Origin: Mucinivorans sp036654415 | GTDB lineage: Bacteria; Bacteroidota; Bacteroidia; Bacteroidales; Rikenellaceae | Assembly: GCA_036654415.1 (NCBI GenBank) | Contig: JAVVSB010000013.1 | Span: forward strand, 1 to 43,143 | Direction of reading: 5' to 3' | Length of the DNA: 43,143 nt | In this document: positions 16,649 to 25,457 of the stretch, piece by piece | Position numbering within the stretch: the first letter of the stretch is position 1 | Layout: every line of letters starts with the position of its first letter | The notes under the pieces: generated by a model | Told to the model about the DNA's origin: nothing | Seen by the model: only the letters and a program-made list of their open reading frames with translations | Databases searched by the model: none | Program-made: the position numbers and the translations under genes

Positions 16649-18187
16649 CTATGTTGGTCTTGTTTTGATTTGATAATCTTGTGGTATGGAAATCCAGAAT
16701 ACCGACCCTTGTCCAATTTCTGATTTTACGCCCACTGTGCCACCCAAATCATTGGCTATGGTTTTGCAGATAGGAAGCCCTAACCCTGTGCCTTGAACAA
16801 AATTATTTAGCTTTACGAACCTGTCAAATATTCTTTCCTGGTTCTCCTCTGCGATGCCTATCCCAGTGTCTTTGACGTAGATACATATCTGTTCATTGGA
16901 CAATTTACGGCAACCCAGGTGTATCGACCCTACGGTAGTGAATTTAGCTGCATTATTCAGGAAGTTAGATACTACTTGCGATATCCTATTGCTGTCTGAC
17001 TTTAACTTTATATCCTGCCCTATCTTGTCGAGCACCATCTCTACATTGTTGTCCACCTTGAGTGCCGTACTCTTTGCCAGAGAGTTTAGCAGCACTGGCA
17101 CATCAATATTCTCCATAATGTAACTCATTGTGTCCGACTCTATTTTTGACAAATCCATTATGTCGTTTATAATGGCCAACAATATGCTGTTGTTGTGTTC
17201 TATAATTTGTGCATACTCTTCTTGCTCTTCTGGGTCGCGGGTGGTGGTGATGAGCTCCGAAAAACCGACAATTGCATTTAGTGGAGTGCGTATCTCGTGG
17301 CTCATATTAGCCAGAAATGCCGATTTTAGTTTATCGGCCTCTTCAGCTTTTTTGCGTAGCCGAATCAACTCATTTATTTTGTTTACCTCCTTGGTTATAT
17401 TTTTCTGTGAGCCGATAATGGTTTTTACACTTCCATCCTCATTGTATTCATCCAGCACGGCATGTACATTGGTCCATATCATTTTCCCGTTTCGGTTTGT
17501 GACCTTTACTGTAAATTCGGCGTGATGAGTTTTGTGGTTCAGTATACGAGTAAAGGCGTTACGAACTGCGGCTCGACACCCAGGCTCTATATTACTCATG
17601 AGCTCATCAAATGATGTGTTTTTATGGATGACTTCATTATTGCTTTCTGAGTTCAGAAGTTGTGTAGCCACATCATAGGACCACGATGTGAGGCCGCCAG
17701 CGCTTATGGCCACGGCAATTTCATTCTGCTTTTTCTTCATCGCCATGGCCATATCTTTGGTTGACTGAGTGATGTCGTTCACCACACACACCATATAGCC
17801 GTTGTCCATAATACTAGTTATCGCTTCCAAGTATGTATCCTGTATGTTGTAACAAAATTTTTCATTCTCGTGGCTTATTTTTATCCGGTCCAAACTTGCG
17901 TTAATCATTACACACGCCTCGCAAAAGGGGGAGTTAGGGTTGTTGATAAAAGTGCTTATGTGTTTACCGACAATGTCTTTCGTACTATAACCGTGAATCG
18001 AATTCAATTCACGGTTGTAGATATTGGTAATAACTTTTTGCGGATTAAACAGGAGTATGTTTACAGGAATAGTCTGCATGAGACTTGAAAGGTGCTTGTA
18101 TCTAATTCTATGTCTGTAATTTACAGCCAGAAGGAATCCTATACATAATAGTGATAGGGCACAAAGTAAAATAACATGAACAGTCAT
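16649..18187 (-). CDS. Membrane-anchored PAS sensor histidine kinase
   Basis: Predicted two-component sensor that autophosphorylates on histidine. The frame is open from a GTG at 18211 (520 residues). I prefer the ATG at 18187 (512 residues) because a TATCTTTG promoter element at 18219-18226 would place the GTG at about the transcription start. In the 520-residue numbering there is one N-terminal membrane span (about 11-31), two PAS-like domains (about 40-145 and 165-275) and a HisKA domain with SHEIRTP (H305). The ATPase has an N box N416-N420, DTGIGI at 448-453 and GTGLGL at 474-479. The first PAS has a CxxC (C97, C100). No response regulator is adjacent, so the partner is unknown. Confidence 0.9.
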   Translation of the reverse strand: MTVHVILLCALSLLCIGFLLAVNYRHRIRYKHLSSLMQTIPVNILLFNPQKVITNIYNRELNSIHGYSTKDIVGKHISTFINNPNSPFCEACVMINASLDRIKISHENEKFCYNIQDTYLEAITSIMDNGYMVCVVNDITQSTKDMAMAMKKKQNEIAVAISAGGLTSWSYDVATQLLNSESNNEVIHKNTSFDELMSNIEPGCRAAVRNAFTRILNHKTHHAEFTVKVTNRNGKMIWTNVHAVLDEYNEDGSVKTIIGSQKNITKEVNKINELIRLRKKAEEADKLKSAFLANMSHEIRTPLNAIVGFSELITTTRDPEEQEEYAQIIEHNNSILLAIINDIMDLSKIESDTMSYIMENIDVPVLLNSLAKSTALKVDNNVEMVLDKIGQDIKLKSDSNRISQVVSNFLNNAAKFTTVGSIHLGCRKLSNEQICIYVKDTGIGIAEENQERIFDRFVKLNNFVQGTGLGLPICKTIANDLGGTVGVKSEIGQGSVFWISIPQDYQIKTRPT

Positions 18188-18218
18188 AATAATTTTGTAT
18201 AAAACAGTCACTTATTTA

Positions 18219-18226
18219 CAAAGATA
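18219..18226 (-). promoter_or_regulatory. -7 promoter element of the histidine kinase gene
   Basis: CAAAGATA on the + strand reads TATCTTTG on the - strand, an exact TAnnTTTG. The expected TTTG 19-21 nt upstream is not clear. It supports the ATG at 18187 rather than the GTG at 18211 as start. Confidence 0.4.
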
Positions 18227-18298
18227 AAGAAAATTATTTCTTTATTGGAATCTTTTTCTATCATAAAGAGCAATAATTTAGTATAATATCTCTCTAAA

Positions 18299-19429
18299 TT
18301 ATAGTTTTTTGATAAATGCCGCTCTGCGTTTATGTTGTATGTGGTCAAAACCGTCCCAATGGGCCTTCATTTTGTCATTGACCTCTAGCTCGGGGTTACT
18401 CTCGGCCCATTGTGAACCTAATGCGCGAAAGCCGCGTAGCACATTGGCAAAGATAACAGCATTGACTCCTTTGTTTTGATATGCTGGGTCCACGGCTATT
18501 ATAAGCAGTTCGCATGAAGGAACTTTTTTTGCCTTTAGGGCCCGGATAAGACGTACAAATCCCCATGGAAACATTTTCCCATGGGAGCGTTGCAGGGCGC
18601 GTGCAAGTGAAGGCATCGCCACACCATAGCCCACCAAAGAGTTTTCGTTATCTACCACAAAACAGAGCAGCTCTAGTCGTACCATGGAGATGTAATTCTT
18701 TAGATACTTGTCAATCTGAGCTTTAGAGAGTTCAGAAAAACCATAGAGTGGAGCATAGGCTCGATTGAGTAGTTCAAAAAGACGGTACCCCCAACCGTTG
18801 TCTATCAGCTCCTTGATATTTTTGTATTTCAGCACCTTGAGGTTGTTGCGTTGGAGCACTATTTCTGACATCTGCATAAAGCGCTGTGGCAACTCTTTAG
18901 GCATAAAAATCTTAAACTCCACCCACGAGGCATCTTTTGTAAACCCCATCTGCTCCATAAATTTTGGGTAGTATGGGTAGTTGTACATGGTGGCCATGGT
19001 TCCCAGTTGGTCGAACCCTTCGGTGAGCATCCCCTCTTGGTCCATGTCCGTAAAACCCATGGGACCAACTATGGTGTCCATTCCCTGGCTACGCCCCCAA
19101 TCCGAGGCTGCCTGCATTAGTGCCTGAGCCACATCCTCTCTCTCCACAAAGTCGTACCATCCAAAGCGGCAACGTTGTTGCTGCCACTTCTCGTTGGCTC
19201 TATGGTTTATAAAAGCGCATATACGTCCCACTATTTCATCATCTTGGTAACAGAGGAATTGTGCAGCCTGGCAAAACTCAAAAGCTGGATTTTTACTTGG
19301 TGAGAGTGTCGCTAATTCGTCTACGATTAGTTCAGGAACATTATAAGGGTCCCCTTTGTATAGACGATTTTTGAATCTAGCAAACTTTAGCAGTTCTGAT
19401 TGTGATTTTACTTGTACAATTTTAATCAT
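18299..19429 (-). CDS. GNAT-fold acyltransferase-like protein, function unknown
   Basis: A 376-residue cytoplasmic protein with no signal peptide. Two halves resemble acyl-CoA N-acyltransferase folds. The N-terminal half (about residues 1-180) contains VGRICAFINH and VGPMGFTDMDQEGML. The C-terminal half (about residues 190-376) contains LLIIAVDPAYQNKGVNAVIFA, which looks like the acetyl-CoA loop of GNAT enzymes. Similar proteins are common in Bacteroidota, but I know of no assigned substrate. It starts 4 nt after the tamB stop codon on the same strand, so the two are probably one transcript. That may hint at an envelope or lipid role, which is inference only. Confidence 0.75.
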   Translation of the reverse strand: MIKIVQVKSQSELLKFARFKNRLYKGDPYNVPELIVDELATLSPSKNPAFEFCQAAQFLCYQDDEIVGRICAFINHRANEKWQQQRCRFGWYDFVEREDVAQALMQAASDWGRSQGMDTIVGPMGFTDMDQEGMLTEGFDQLGTMATMYNYPYYPKFMEQMGFTKDASWVEFKIFMPKELPQRFMQMSEIVLQRNNLKVLKYKNIKELIDNGWGYRLFELLNRAYAPLYGFSELSKAQIDKYLKNYISMVRLELLCFVVDNENSLVGYGVAMPSLARALQRSHGKMFPWGFVRLIRALKAKKVPSCELLIIAVDPAYQNKGVNAVIFANVLRGFRALGSQWAESNPELEVNDKMKAHWDGFDHIQHKRRAAFIKKL

Positions 19430-19433
19430 ATTT

Positions 19434-22400
19434 TTACTTTTTCTGATTGTTTTTTATGGCTTTTTTCTCTTTGTTGGTTTCGCGTTGCTCTTTTATTTTC
19501 TGCAAATATAGTTTGTACCTACGACGCAAGTCGGCCAAATTTTGGAAATCTTGACGGAAATAGACACCCACGCCGCTCTCCTGCAACCCTTGAGTTTCGT
19601 CAAAGCGGTCGATTGTGCGGGTATATCCTTTTAGTTTTAGGGTGTTGGCCTTGTTGAGCGACAGTGTCACGTAGGCATCGCCCGTGAAGGGAGAGCGTGT
19701 GTTGGCCGATGGCGTGTTGCCTGTGTTATAGGTACCCGCTAGCTCCAACGACAGCTTGCCTTGTACGATGTCGGTGGTGAAATCCACATTAAATTCATCG
19801 GAGTTCATCTCCGTCTTGGGCTTGTAGCCGAAGCGGATGTTATACTTGTCGCTACTGATAAGGTTTGAAATTTGGTTCGATAGGAACTCAAAGCCAGTAG
19901 CTCCAGCCAGTGACCCACTCATGGTGCCTATGCCTGCAGTTCCAGTGTCGGGCATAAAGGTCCCCGAGGCAAATAGCGATAGGAATTGCATGGTGGTCTG
20001 CTCCTCGGTGTTCATGGCGTTGCGCAGTATACTCTGCGTTTCGGGAGTGGCCGTGGGGGCATCAATACTCAAGGCTATGTTGGGGTTGAAAAGCTTACCA
20101 GTTAAGGTTATACCGCACTCTATAGGCACAGTGCCACTACCCGAGGATGCTCCCATCGAACCTATGATTGGGTCAAGTGAGGCTTTAACCTTGTATATGC
20201 CTTTAAAGTCTACATCTGGGTCGGCTGGTGAACCCGACCATGTAAGGCGACCGCCCTGTTGTAGGGTAAACCATTTGTCAAAGATGGAGACCGTGAATCG
20301 ATAACTTCCTCGCTCAATCTCCACAGGCCCATTGATGGTGAATAGCTCTTGCGAGGGGTTAATGTGCATCAGCAGACGACCAGTGCCTCGTGCTTGGATA
20401 ATATTACTCATGGCCGAGTTGTCGTACAAGATTTTTGCTTCGGTGTTGGGCAGTACTTTGAGGTCTATTTTTATGTCTAGCTCACTGGTGTAGGTATCTC
20501 GTTTTTTTGGGCCCAAGACAAATGTACGATGCGAGGTTTGTGCGTTTATGGTCTCTTTGGCTTTTGAGTCTGTAAAGGTGATGAAGTTGGCATCGCTGAT
20601 GGTGGCTACGCTCGAAAAAGGCATCACAAAGTTGGAGTTTAGGGCTGTTTGTGCCACGATATTTATGTTGGTGTTGCGGTCGGTACCATTCACGTTGAAG
20701 AGTCCTGTTCCGAAGGCCTTACCATAGAAGAGTTCGTTGTCTTTGGCCGTGGTGTTAATGCAGAGCATATCGCTAAAGCGAACATCTACCCCGAAGGATA
20801 AATCGTTAAAATATTTGCTATCGAAGAAGGCCTCTATTTTACCTCCGTGGCCGTAAATATCAGTTACTGGTGTCTGCGGCAAGGTGAAACGGTTGTTACG
20901 CACGGTCACCCTTCCTCCAGCTACATTGTAGCGAACCTTGGTGTAGTCCACATTTACGCTATAACTTTTAATATCTACTGTGCCGTTGAGTGTTGGGGTA
21001 TTCTTGCCTCCGCTTATGGTCAAATCCACGGCGGCCTCCCCTTTACTCTGCTGCAAAATACCTTTGTATAGAGGCTCCAGTAGTTGTAGATTGAATTTAG
21101 GGAAAAGAGCACGAGCGTTATAACGTCTGTTGGCAATGTCGTAGTAACCTGTGGCTGGACGTGTGCCATCGGGTAAGAGTAGAGTAAAGTCGATGCGTTG
21201 ATTTTGCCTATCAATGGTACTTCTTACGGCAGAGTTACCCAGTGAATATCCTCCAAAATAGATATCTTTGAAGTCTAGTGTGGCATAAAAGCTAAGGTCA
21301 TTCAATATCGACATTGCCTTTATCTGCCCATTGGCATCGCCTTTGATTGAGTAGCCTAAATCATCGACAAATACCGACAGAGGCGATAAATTAAGATTTT
21401 TAATTCCCAGGCGTAGTGTATCGCTGGCCGCTCGGCCTATTTTGCCATCAATACTTAGGTTTTGCGAATTACTATTGAGCCCAAATTTTTTGATGACAAT
21501 TCCCGAGGTGTCTATCACCACACCATCCGAGGATAATCTCCATCGTTCTTTGTTGAGAGTTATAGTGCCAGGGAAAATTTGCATATCCAGCTGAGGAGTT
21601 CCCTCTTTGGTGCGATAAATGTCGGTTAGTGTGCTAATTAGTGCGCCACTTGAGTGGTCGTCAGCCTCAAAGCGCATACTTAGTGCTATACGGTTGTCCT
21701 TTATTCCAGCCAGTGCCGATAGGTTGGGTAGGTATATTTTACCTACCTGCATCTGGTCGATTGTCATAAATAGTGATAGCGAATCACCCTGATTACGTGA
21801 GTTAATATCCAAACTGTCAATAATAAAGTCGTTAGTTAGGATATAGTCTGAGTGCAGGTCGAAGTTAAATTTATTTAGGTGTGGATTAAAAAAGAAGTCA
21901 ATTTTACTCCCGCGTGCTATCTCCAATCCTGGTACAAATATGGCAGCCACATTGTTGGCCTGTTTGACGTTTACCTTCAGAATATAGTATCCGTCACTAA
22001 AAGTCTGTTCGGCTTCGGCCTGTTTTATCACATCTGTTTTTGTACCCGTCACAATTTCTGTGGCATCAGGAATCGAGGGGATATAGGTGGCTGCCATTTT
22101 TGTTAAGTAGCCAAACATATTGGCGTAAGAGTTTCTTCCGCGTAGCTCTATATCAGCAAAGTCGGAGTTTAGTGTTATCAGTTTTTTAGTTTCAGTATTT
22201 TCGCTTGTAATGTATATAGCTCCAGTCTCCACCGTGTCTATGTGGTTAATGTAGTGTATACTGTCGATTGTAGCCCATCCGTTCAGGTTGTCTATATTAC
22301 CTCCGCTAAGGTTTATTGTTGCTTGGGCAGCCAAGAGTGAAATAGAGTCCCTTTTATTAATATTAAGTTGTCCTAAGTTGGCGTTTTTAAGCGACATGGT

Positions 22401-23969
22401 GAAGTCATAGTGTGGCTCTGAGAGCGAAAAATCGAAGAGCCCATGTGCTGTGCAGTTGAAATTGCTATCTGTAGAGCTTAGTGAACCATCAAAAATGCTT
22501 TTGCCCAACTTGCCGTTCATCTCTATTTGGTTGTATCGGTATCCGTTCCATTGTAAACTGTTGATTGTAGCGGCTGTTTTGAGCTCAATGTCTCCTTGTT
22601 GGTTGAGCAAGGCATCCACCGAAGCGTCGAGGGAAAGTCCACCTAACTTTTTGCTATCCAGAGCCTTGCCCAGCGCATAATCCTGAGTGTGGACACTACC
22701 CACAAAGCCCACCCCGCCAGCGTGTCTAGGGTTTACCCTTAGCGCAGCTGTGGCAGAACCTAAAGCTGTTGTCAACAAACAATTGGCTGTAAAGTCCGAA
22801 AGCAAACCATCAAACTGCCCACTCAGATGTATTTCGTTATTGCGTTCCAATATGGCCATCAAATCATCTGACAGTGGTTTTCCTGTGATTTGGGTCACAA
22901 TTCGGCCAATACTGTTGGAGGAGGTGGTGAGATTTGGCAGCGAAAAGGCAAAATTGGTTTGCGTAATATCGGGTAGCCCCGTAATAACGAAGTCTCCCGA
23001 GAAGTGGCTCCCTTCCACCTCCGCACTCTCAATTTGGCCACTCAGGCGTGGAATAATTCCCACCACGCGGGCATCTATCTCCACCACAGTGTTAATGGGG
23101 AGCTTTTTTTTCATAAAGTAGTTGATGGTTGCTATACTCACACGGCTGTTGCTGAGTTCGGCATCCAAGGTCACCTCGTTTACAAAATTGTTGTAGTCGT
23201 ACCACGAGTCATACAGTAGGTTGAAGTGAGGCATACGGAGAATCGACTGTGGGGTTTCGATTCTAAAGTTTTCAAATCGCATGCCAGTGACATTCACTCC
23301 ACATTTTGTTGACGAGGCGTGTTGAAGTTTAAAACCGCATTTTTCGCGTAACGATAGGTGGGTAATGGCCAGGCGCACATCGTAGTTAAATATCTCAACG
23401 TTTGTGGCTTGAAAATTTATCCTTTGTAGCTCCATGTTCTTGAAGTTCACGCCCCATGGTTGTTCTTGGCTTGTAAAATCATCCAATTTTAGGCAGGCAT
23501 CCACTAGGTTGACTTGGGTACAGCTCATACGGAAATTGGGAGGATTGGGGTTAGGGACTTTTGGCTTGAAGTGGTCAAATACAGTTTGTACATTCATCAT
23601 GCCCGTGCTGTCTTTGTAGAGATAGACTTTGGCATCCGAAAGGGTTACATTGCCAAGAGCTATTTTACCTGTGAAAAAATTTATCCCATTTACGGCAGCA
23701 TCTACTTTTTGCACGTAAATCATAGTGTCTCCTGTGGGACTTTCGACATATACATCCTCGAAATAAGCTTTGTTGAAAAAGCCTATTTCTACCCTAGAAA
23801 TGCTAAATGTTGTACCTGTTAAGTTGGATAGAATCTCGGTAGTTTTGTCAACAGCAAATTTTTGTACGAACCCTATTTGCAATAACATAGAGAGTACAAT
23901 GGGCAACATAACCACCAAAATGATTAGTGAGCAGATTATGGTGAGTATGATTTTTGCAGTTTTTTTCAT
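19434..23969 (-). CDS. tamB: TamB/AsmA-like envelope protein (DUF490)
   Basis: A 1511-residue protein anchored in the inner membrane by an N-terminal span (MKKTAKIILTIICSLIILVV and following). The rest is a long beta-rich repetitive domain predicted to span the periplasm. The C-terminal part (about the last 400 residues) matches the TamB domain, with GRLLMHINPSQELFTINGPV and GGRLTWSGSPADPDVDF. TamB-like proteins are thought to act in lipid transport or outer-membrane assembly. The frame is open upstream to 24104, but that would overlap divergent tsaD. The ATG at 23969 gives a clean membrane anchor. No TamA/BamA partner lies in the window. The GNAT-like gene follows after 4 nt. Confidence 0.88.
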   Translation of the reverse strand: MKKTAKIILTIICSLIILVVMLPIVLSMLLQIGFVQKFAVDKTTEILSNLTGTTFSISRVEIGFFNKAYFEDVYVESPTGDTMIYVQKVDAAVNGINFFTGKIALGNVTLSDAKVYLYKDSTGMMNVQTVFDHFKPKVPNPNPPNFRMSCTQVNLVDACLKLDDFTSQEQPWGVNFKNMELQRINFQATNVEIFNYDVRLAITHLSLREKCGFKLQHASSTKCGVNVTGMRFENFRIETPQSILRMPHFNLLYDSWYDYNNFVNEVTLDAELSNSRVSIATINYFMKKKLPINTVVEIDARVVGIIPRLSGQIESAEVEGSHFSGDFVITGLPDITQTNFAFSLPNLTTSSNSIGRIVTQITGKPLSDDLMAILERNNEIHLSGQFDGLLSDFTANCLLTTALGSATAALRVNPRHAGGVGFVGSVHTQDYALGKALDSKKLGGLSLDASVDALLNQQGDIELKTAATINSLQWNGYRYNQIEMNGKLGKSIFDGSLSSTDSNFNCTAHGLFDFSLSEPHYDFTMSLKNANLGQLNINKRDSISLLAAQATINLSGGNIDNLNGWATIDSIHYINHIDTVETGAIYITSENTETKKLITLNSDFADIELRGRNSYANMFGYLTKMAATYIPSIPDATEIVTGTKTDVIKQAEAEQTFSDGYYILKVNVKQANNVAAIFVPGLEIARGSKIDFFFNPHLNKFNFDLHSDYILTNDFIIDSLDINSRNQGDSLSLFMTIDQMQVGKIYLPNLSALAGIKDNRIALSMRFEADDHSSGALISTLTDIYRTKEGTPQLDMQIFPGTITLNKERWRLSSDGVVIDTSGIVIKKFGLNSNSQNLSIDGKIGRAASDTLRLGIKNLNLSPLSVFVDDLGYSIKGDANGQIKAMSILNDLSFYATLDFKDIYFGGYSLGNSAVRSTIDRQNQRIDFTLLLPDGTRPATGYYDIANRRYNARALFPKFNLQLLEPLYKGILQQSKGEAAVDLTISGGKNTPTLNGTVDIKSYSVNVDYTKVRYNVAGGRVTVRNNRFTLPQTPVTDIYGHGGKIEAFFDSKYFNDLSFGVDVRFSDMLCINTTAKDNELFYGKAFGTGLFNVNGTDRNTNINIVAQTALNSNFVMPFSSVATISDANFITFTDSKAKETINAQTSHRTFVLGPKKRDTYTSELDIKIDLKVLPNTEAKILYDNSAMSNIIQARGTGRLLMHINPSQELFTINGPVEIERGSYRFTVSIFDKWFTLQQGGRLTWSGSPADPDVDFKGIYKVKASLDPIIGSMGASSGSGTVPIECGITLTGKLFNPNIALSIDAPTATPETQSILRNAMNTEEQTTMQFLSLFASGTFMPDTGTAGIGTMSGSLAGATGFEFLSNQISNLISSDKYNIRFGYKPKTEMNSDEFNVDFTTDIVQGKLSLELAGTYNTGNTPSANTRSPFTGDAYVTLSLNKANTLKLKGYTRTIDRFDETQGLQESGVGVYFRQDFQNLADLRRRYKLYLQKIKEQRETNKEKKAIKNNQKK

Positions 23970-24003
23970 ACATTTGTAGCTCAGTACAGAGCCATATAGC
24001 TTA

Positions 24004-24035
24004 CAAAAGTAATTATAAAAGATGGAAATTACAAT
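24004..24035 (-). promoter_or_regulatory. Candidate tamB promoter
   Basis: On the - strand, ATTG (24032-24035) and TACTTTTG (24004-24011) are 20 nt apart. The second box is an exact TAnnTTTG and the first is a 3-of-4 match. The tamB start is 34 nt downstream. The -33 box lies inside the first codons of tsaD. It supports the tamB start at 23969. Confidence 0.5.
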
Positions 24036-25047
24036 ACTCGGTATCGAGTCTTCGTGTGATGATACCTCAGCTGCCATTGTGCGCTCGGGGCGTTTACTTA
24101 GCAACGTGATAGCTTCTCAGGCTGTACATGCTGAGTATGGGGGGGTTATCCCCGAATTGGCTTCGCGTGCACATGGACAAAACATAGTACCCGTAATTGA
24201 TGCAGCCATTAAGCGTGCTGGCATTGGTGCCAGCGAAATTGATGCCGTAGCTTTTACCCGTGGCCCTGGACTTATGGGGTCGCTTTTGGTGGGTATCTCT
24301 TTTGCCAAAGGGTTCTCTTTGGCCACCGATATTCCGTTAATTGAGATTAACCACCTTCAGGGCCATATTCTTTCTCACTTTGTTGAGATTGAGGGAGATA
24401 ACCGTACTAAGCCAAAATTTCCTTTTTTGTGTTTGTTGGTTTCTGGTGGTCATACTCAAATCGTGTTGGTGCGCGATTTTTTTGATATGGAGATTGTGGG
24501 TACCACCATCGACGATGCAGCGGGTGAAGCTTTCGACAAATGCGCAAAGGTGATGGGTTTGCCCTATCCTGGTGGTCCCGTGGTCGATAAGTTGGCCAAA
24601 CAGGGTAACCCCTTGGCTTTTAAGTTTGCGCGACCTGTGGTTGGCGAATTGGACTTTAGTTTTTCGGGGCTTAAGACCTCGTTTTTGTATTTCTTAAGGG
24701 ATAAAATGGCCGAAAACCCCCATTTTATCGAGGAGAATAGGGCCGATTTGGCCGCCTCTTTGCAACATACTATTGTTAATATTTTAATTAGCAAATTGGT
24801 TAAGGCAGCTAAAAAATATAATGTACAAGAGGTGGCTGTGGCTGGTGGAGTCTCGGCTAATTCGGGCCTACGTGAGGGTTTGATAGCCGAAGGGCTTAAG
24901 CGCGATTGGGTAGTGCATATCCCCCCCTTTGTGCTCACCACCGACAATGCCGCCATGATTGCCATCACGGGCTATTATAAATATCTTAAGAATGATTTTG
25001 CAAACTTAGATGTGGCTCCATTTATGCGAGGCGGAAGTTTTGAATAA
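24022..25047 (+). CDS. tsaD: tRNA N6-threonylcarbamoyladenosine transferase TsaD
   Basis: Catalytic subunit for the universal t6A37 modification of tRNAs that read ANN codons. It acts with TsaB, TsaC and TsaE, none of which are in this window. The 341-residue protein has the ASKHA fold and starts MEITILGIESSCDDTS. Metal ligands are H111 and H115 (NHLQGH), with the C-terminal aspartate in TTDNAAM. The family segments HAEYGGVIPELASRAH and VSGGHTQIVLV are present. Its stop codon overlaps the next start (TAATG), so it heads a tightly coupled gene run. It is divergent from tamB across 52 nt. Confidence 0.97.
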   Translation: MEITILGIESSCDDTSAAIVRSGRLLSNVIASQAVHAEYGGVIPELASRAHGQNIVPVIDAAIKRAGIGASEIDAVAFTRGPGLMGSLLVGISFAKGFSLATDIPLIEINHLQGHILSHFVEIEGDNRTKPKFPFLCLLVSGGHTQIVLVRDFFDMEIVGTTIDDAAGEAFDKCAKVMGLPYPGGPVVDKLAKQGNPLAFKFARPVVGELDFSFSGLKTSFLYFLRDKMAENPHFIEENRADLAASLQHTIVNILISKLVKAAKKYNVQEVAVAGGVSANSGLREGLIAEGLKRDWVVHIPPFVLTTDNAAMIAITGYYKYLKNDFANLDVAPFMRGGSFE

Positions 25048-25457
25048 TGGACGAGAAGATTGCACGTTTTATAGCCTCTCATCATGTGATGACCTTGGCC
25101 ACTTGTTTTGACGGGCAGCCTTGGTGCGCTAACCTTTTTTACACCTATTTGGCCAAAGAGGGTAGCCTGATATGCACATCCAACCCCTCTACGCGCCATA
25201 TCCAACAGGCTATAGAGCAGCAGGGGCGTGTTGCCGTTAGCATTGTTTTGGAGAGCAAAGTGGTGGCGCGTTTGCAGGGGGTGCAAATCGAGGGGCAGAT
25301 GCACCGTACCGATGAGGCTATCCATCGGAACTGTTTTTTAGGTCATTTTCCCTATGCAGCTCCGTTTTTGGAGCCTTTGTGGCGCATTGATATTTTGTCG
25401 GCCAAATACACCGACAATACATTGGGGATAGGAACAAAATTAATATATCATAAATGA
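25047..25457 (+). CDS. PNPOx-like flavin-binding split-barrel protein
   Basis: A 136-residue cytoplasmic protein of the pyridoxamine-phosphate-oxidase-like superfamily, probably binding a flavin. Supporting segments are ASHHVMTLATCFDGQPWCAN (residues 10-29), GRVAVSIVLESKVVARLQGVQIEG and a C-terminal GTKLIYHK. It resembles the YhbP-type small members, whose substrates are unknown. The start overlaps the tsaD stop codon by 1 nt, and its own stop overlaps the next gene by 4 nt. Expression is therefore probably coupled. It is not expected to be a true PdxH because it is short and lacks clear PLP-site motifs. Confidence 0.75.
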   Translation: MDEKIARFIASHHVMTLATCFDGQPWCANLFYTYLAKEGSLICTSNPSTRHIQQAIEQQGRVAVSIVLESKVVARLQGVQIEGQMHRTDEAIHRNCFLGHFPYAAPFLEPLWRIDILSAKYTDNTLGIGTKLIYHK

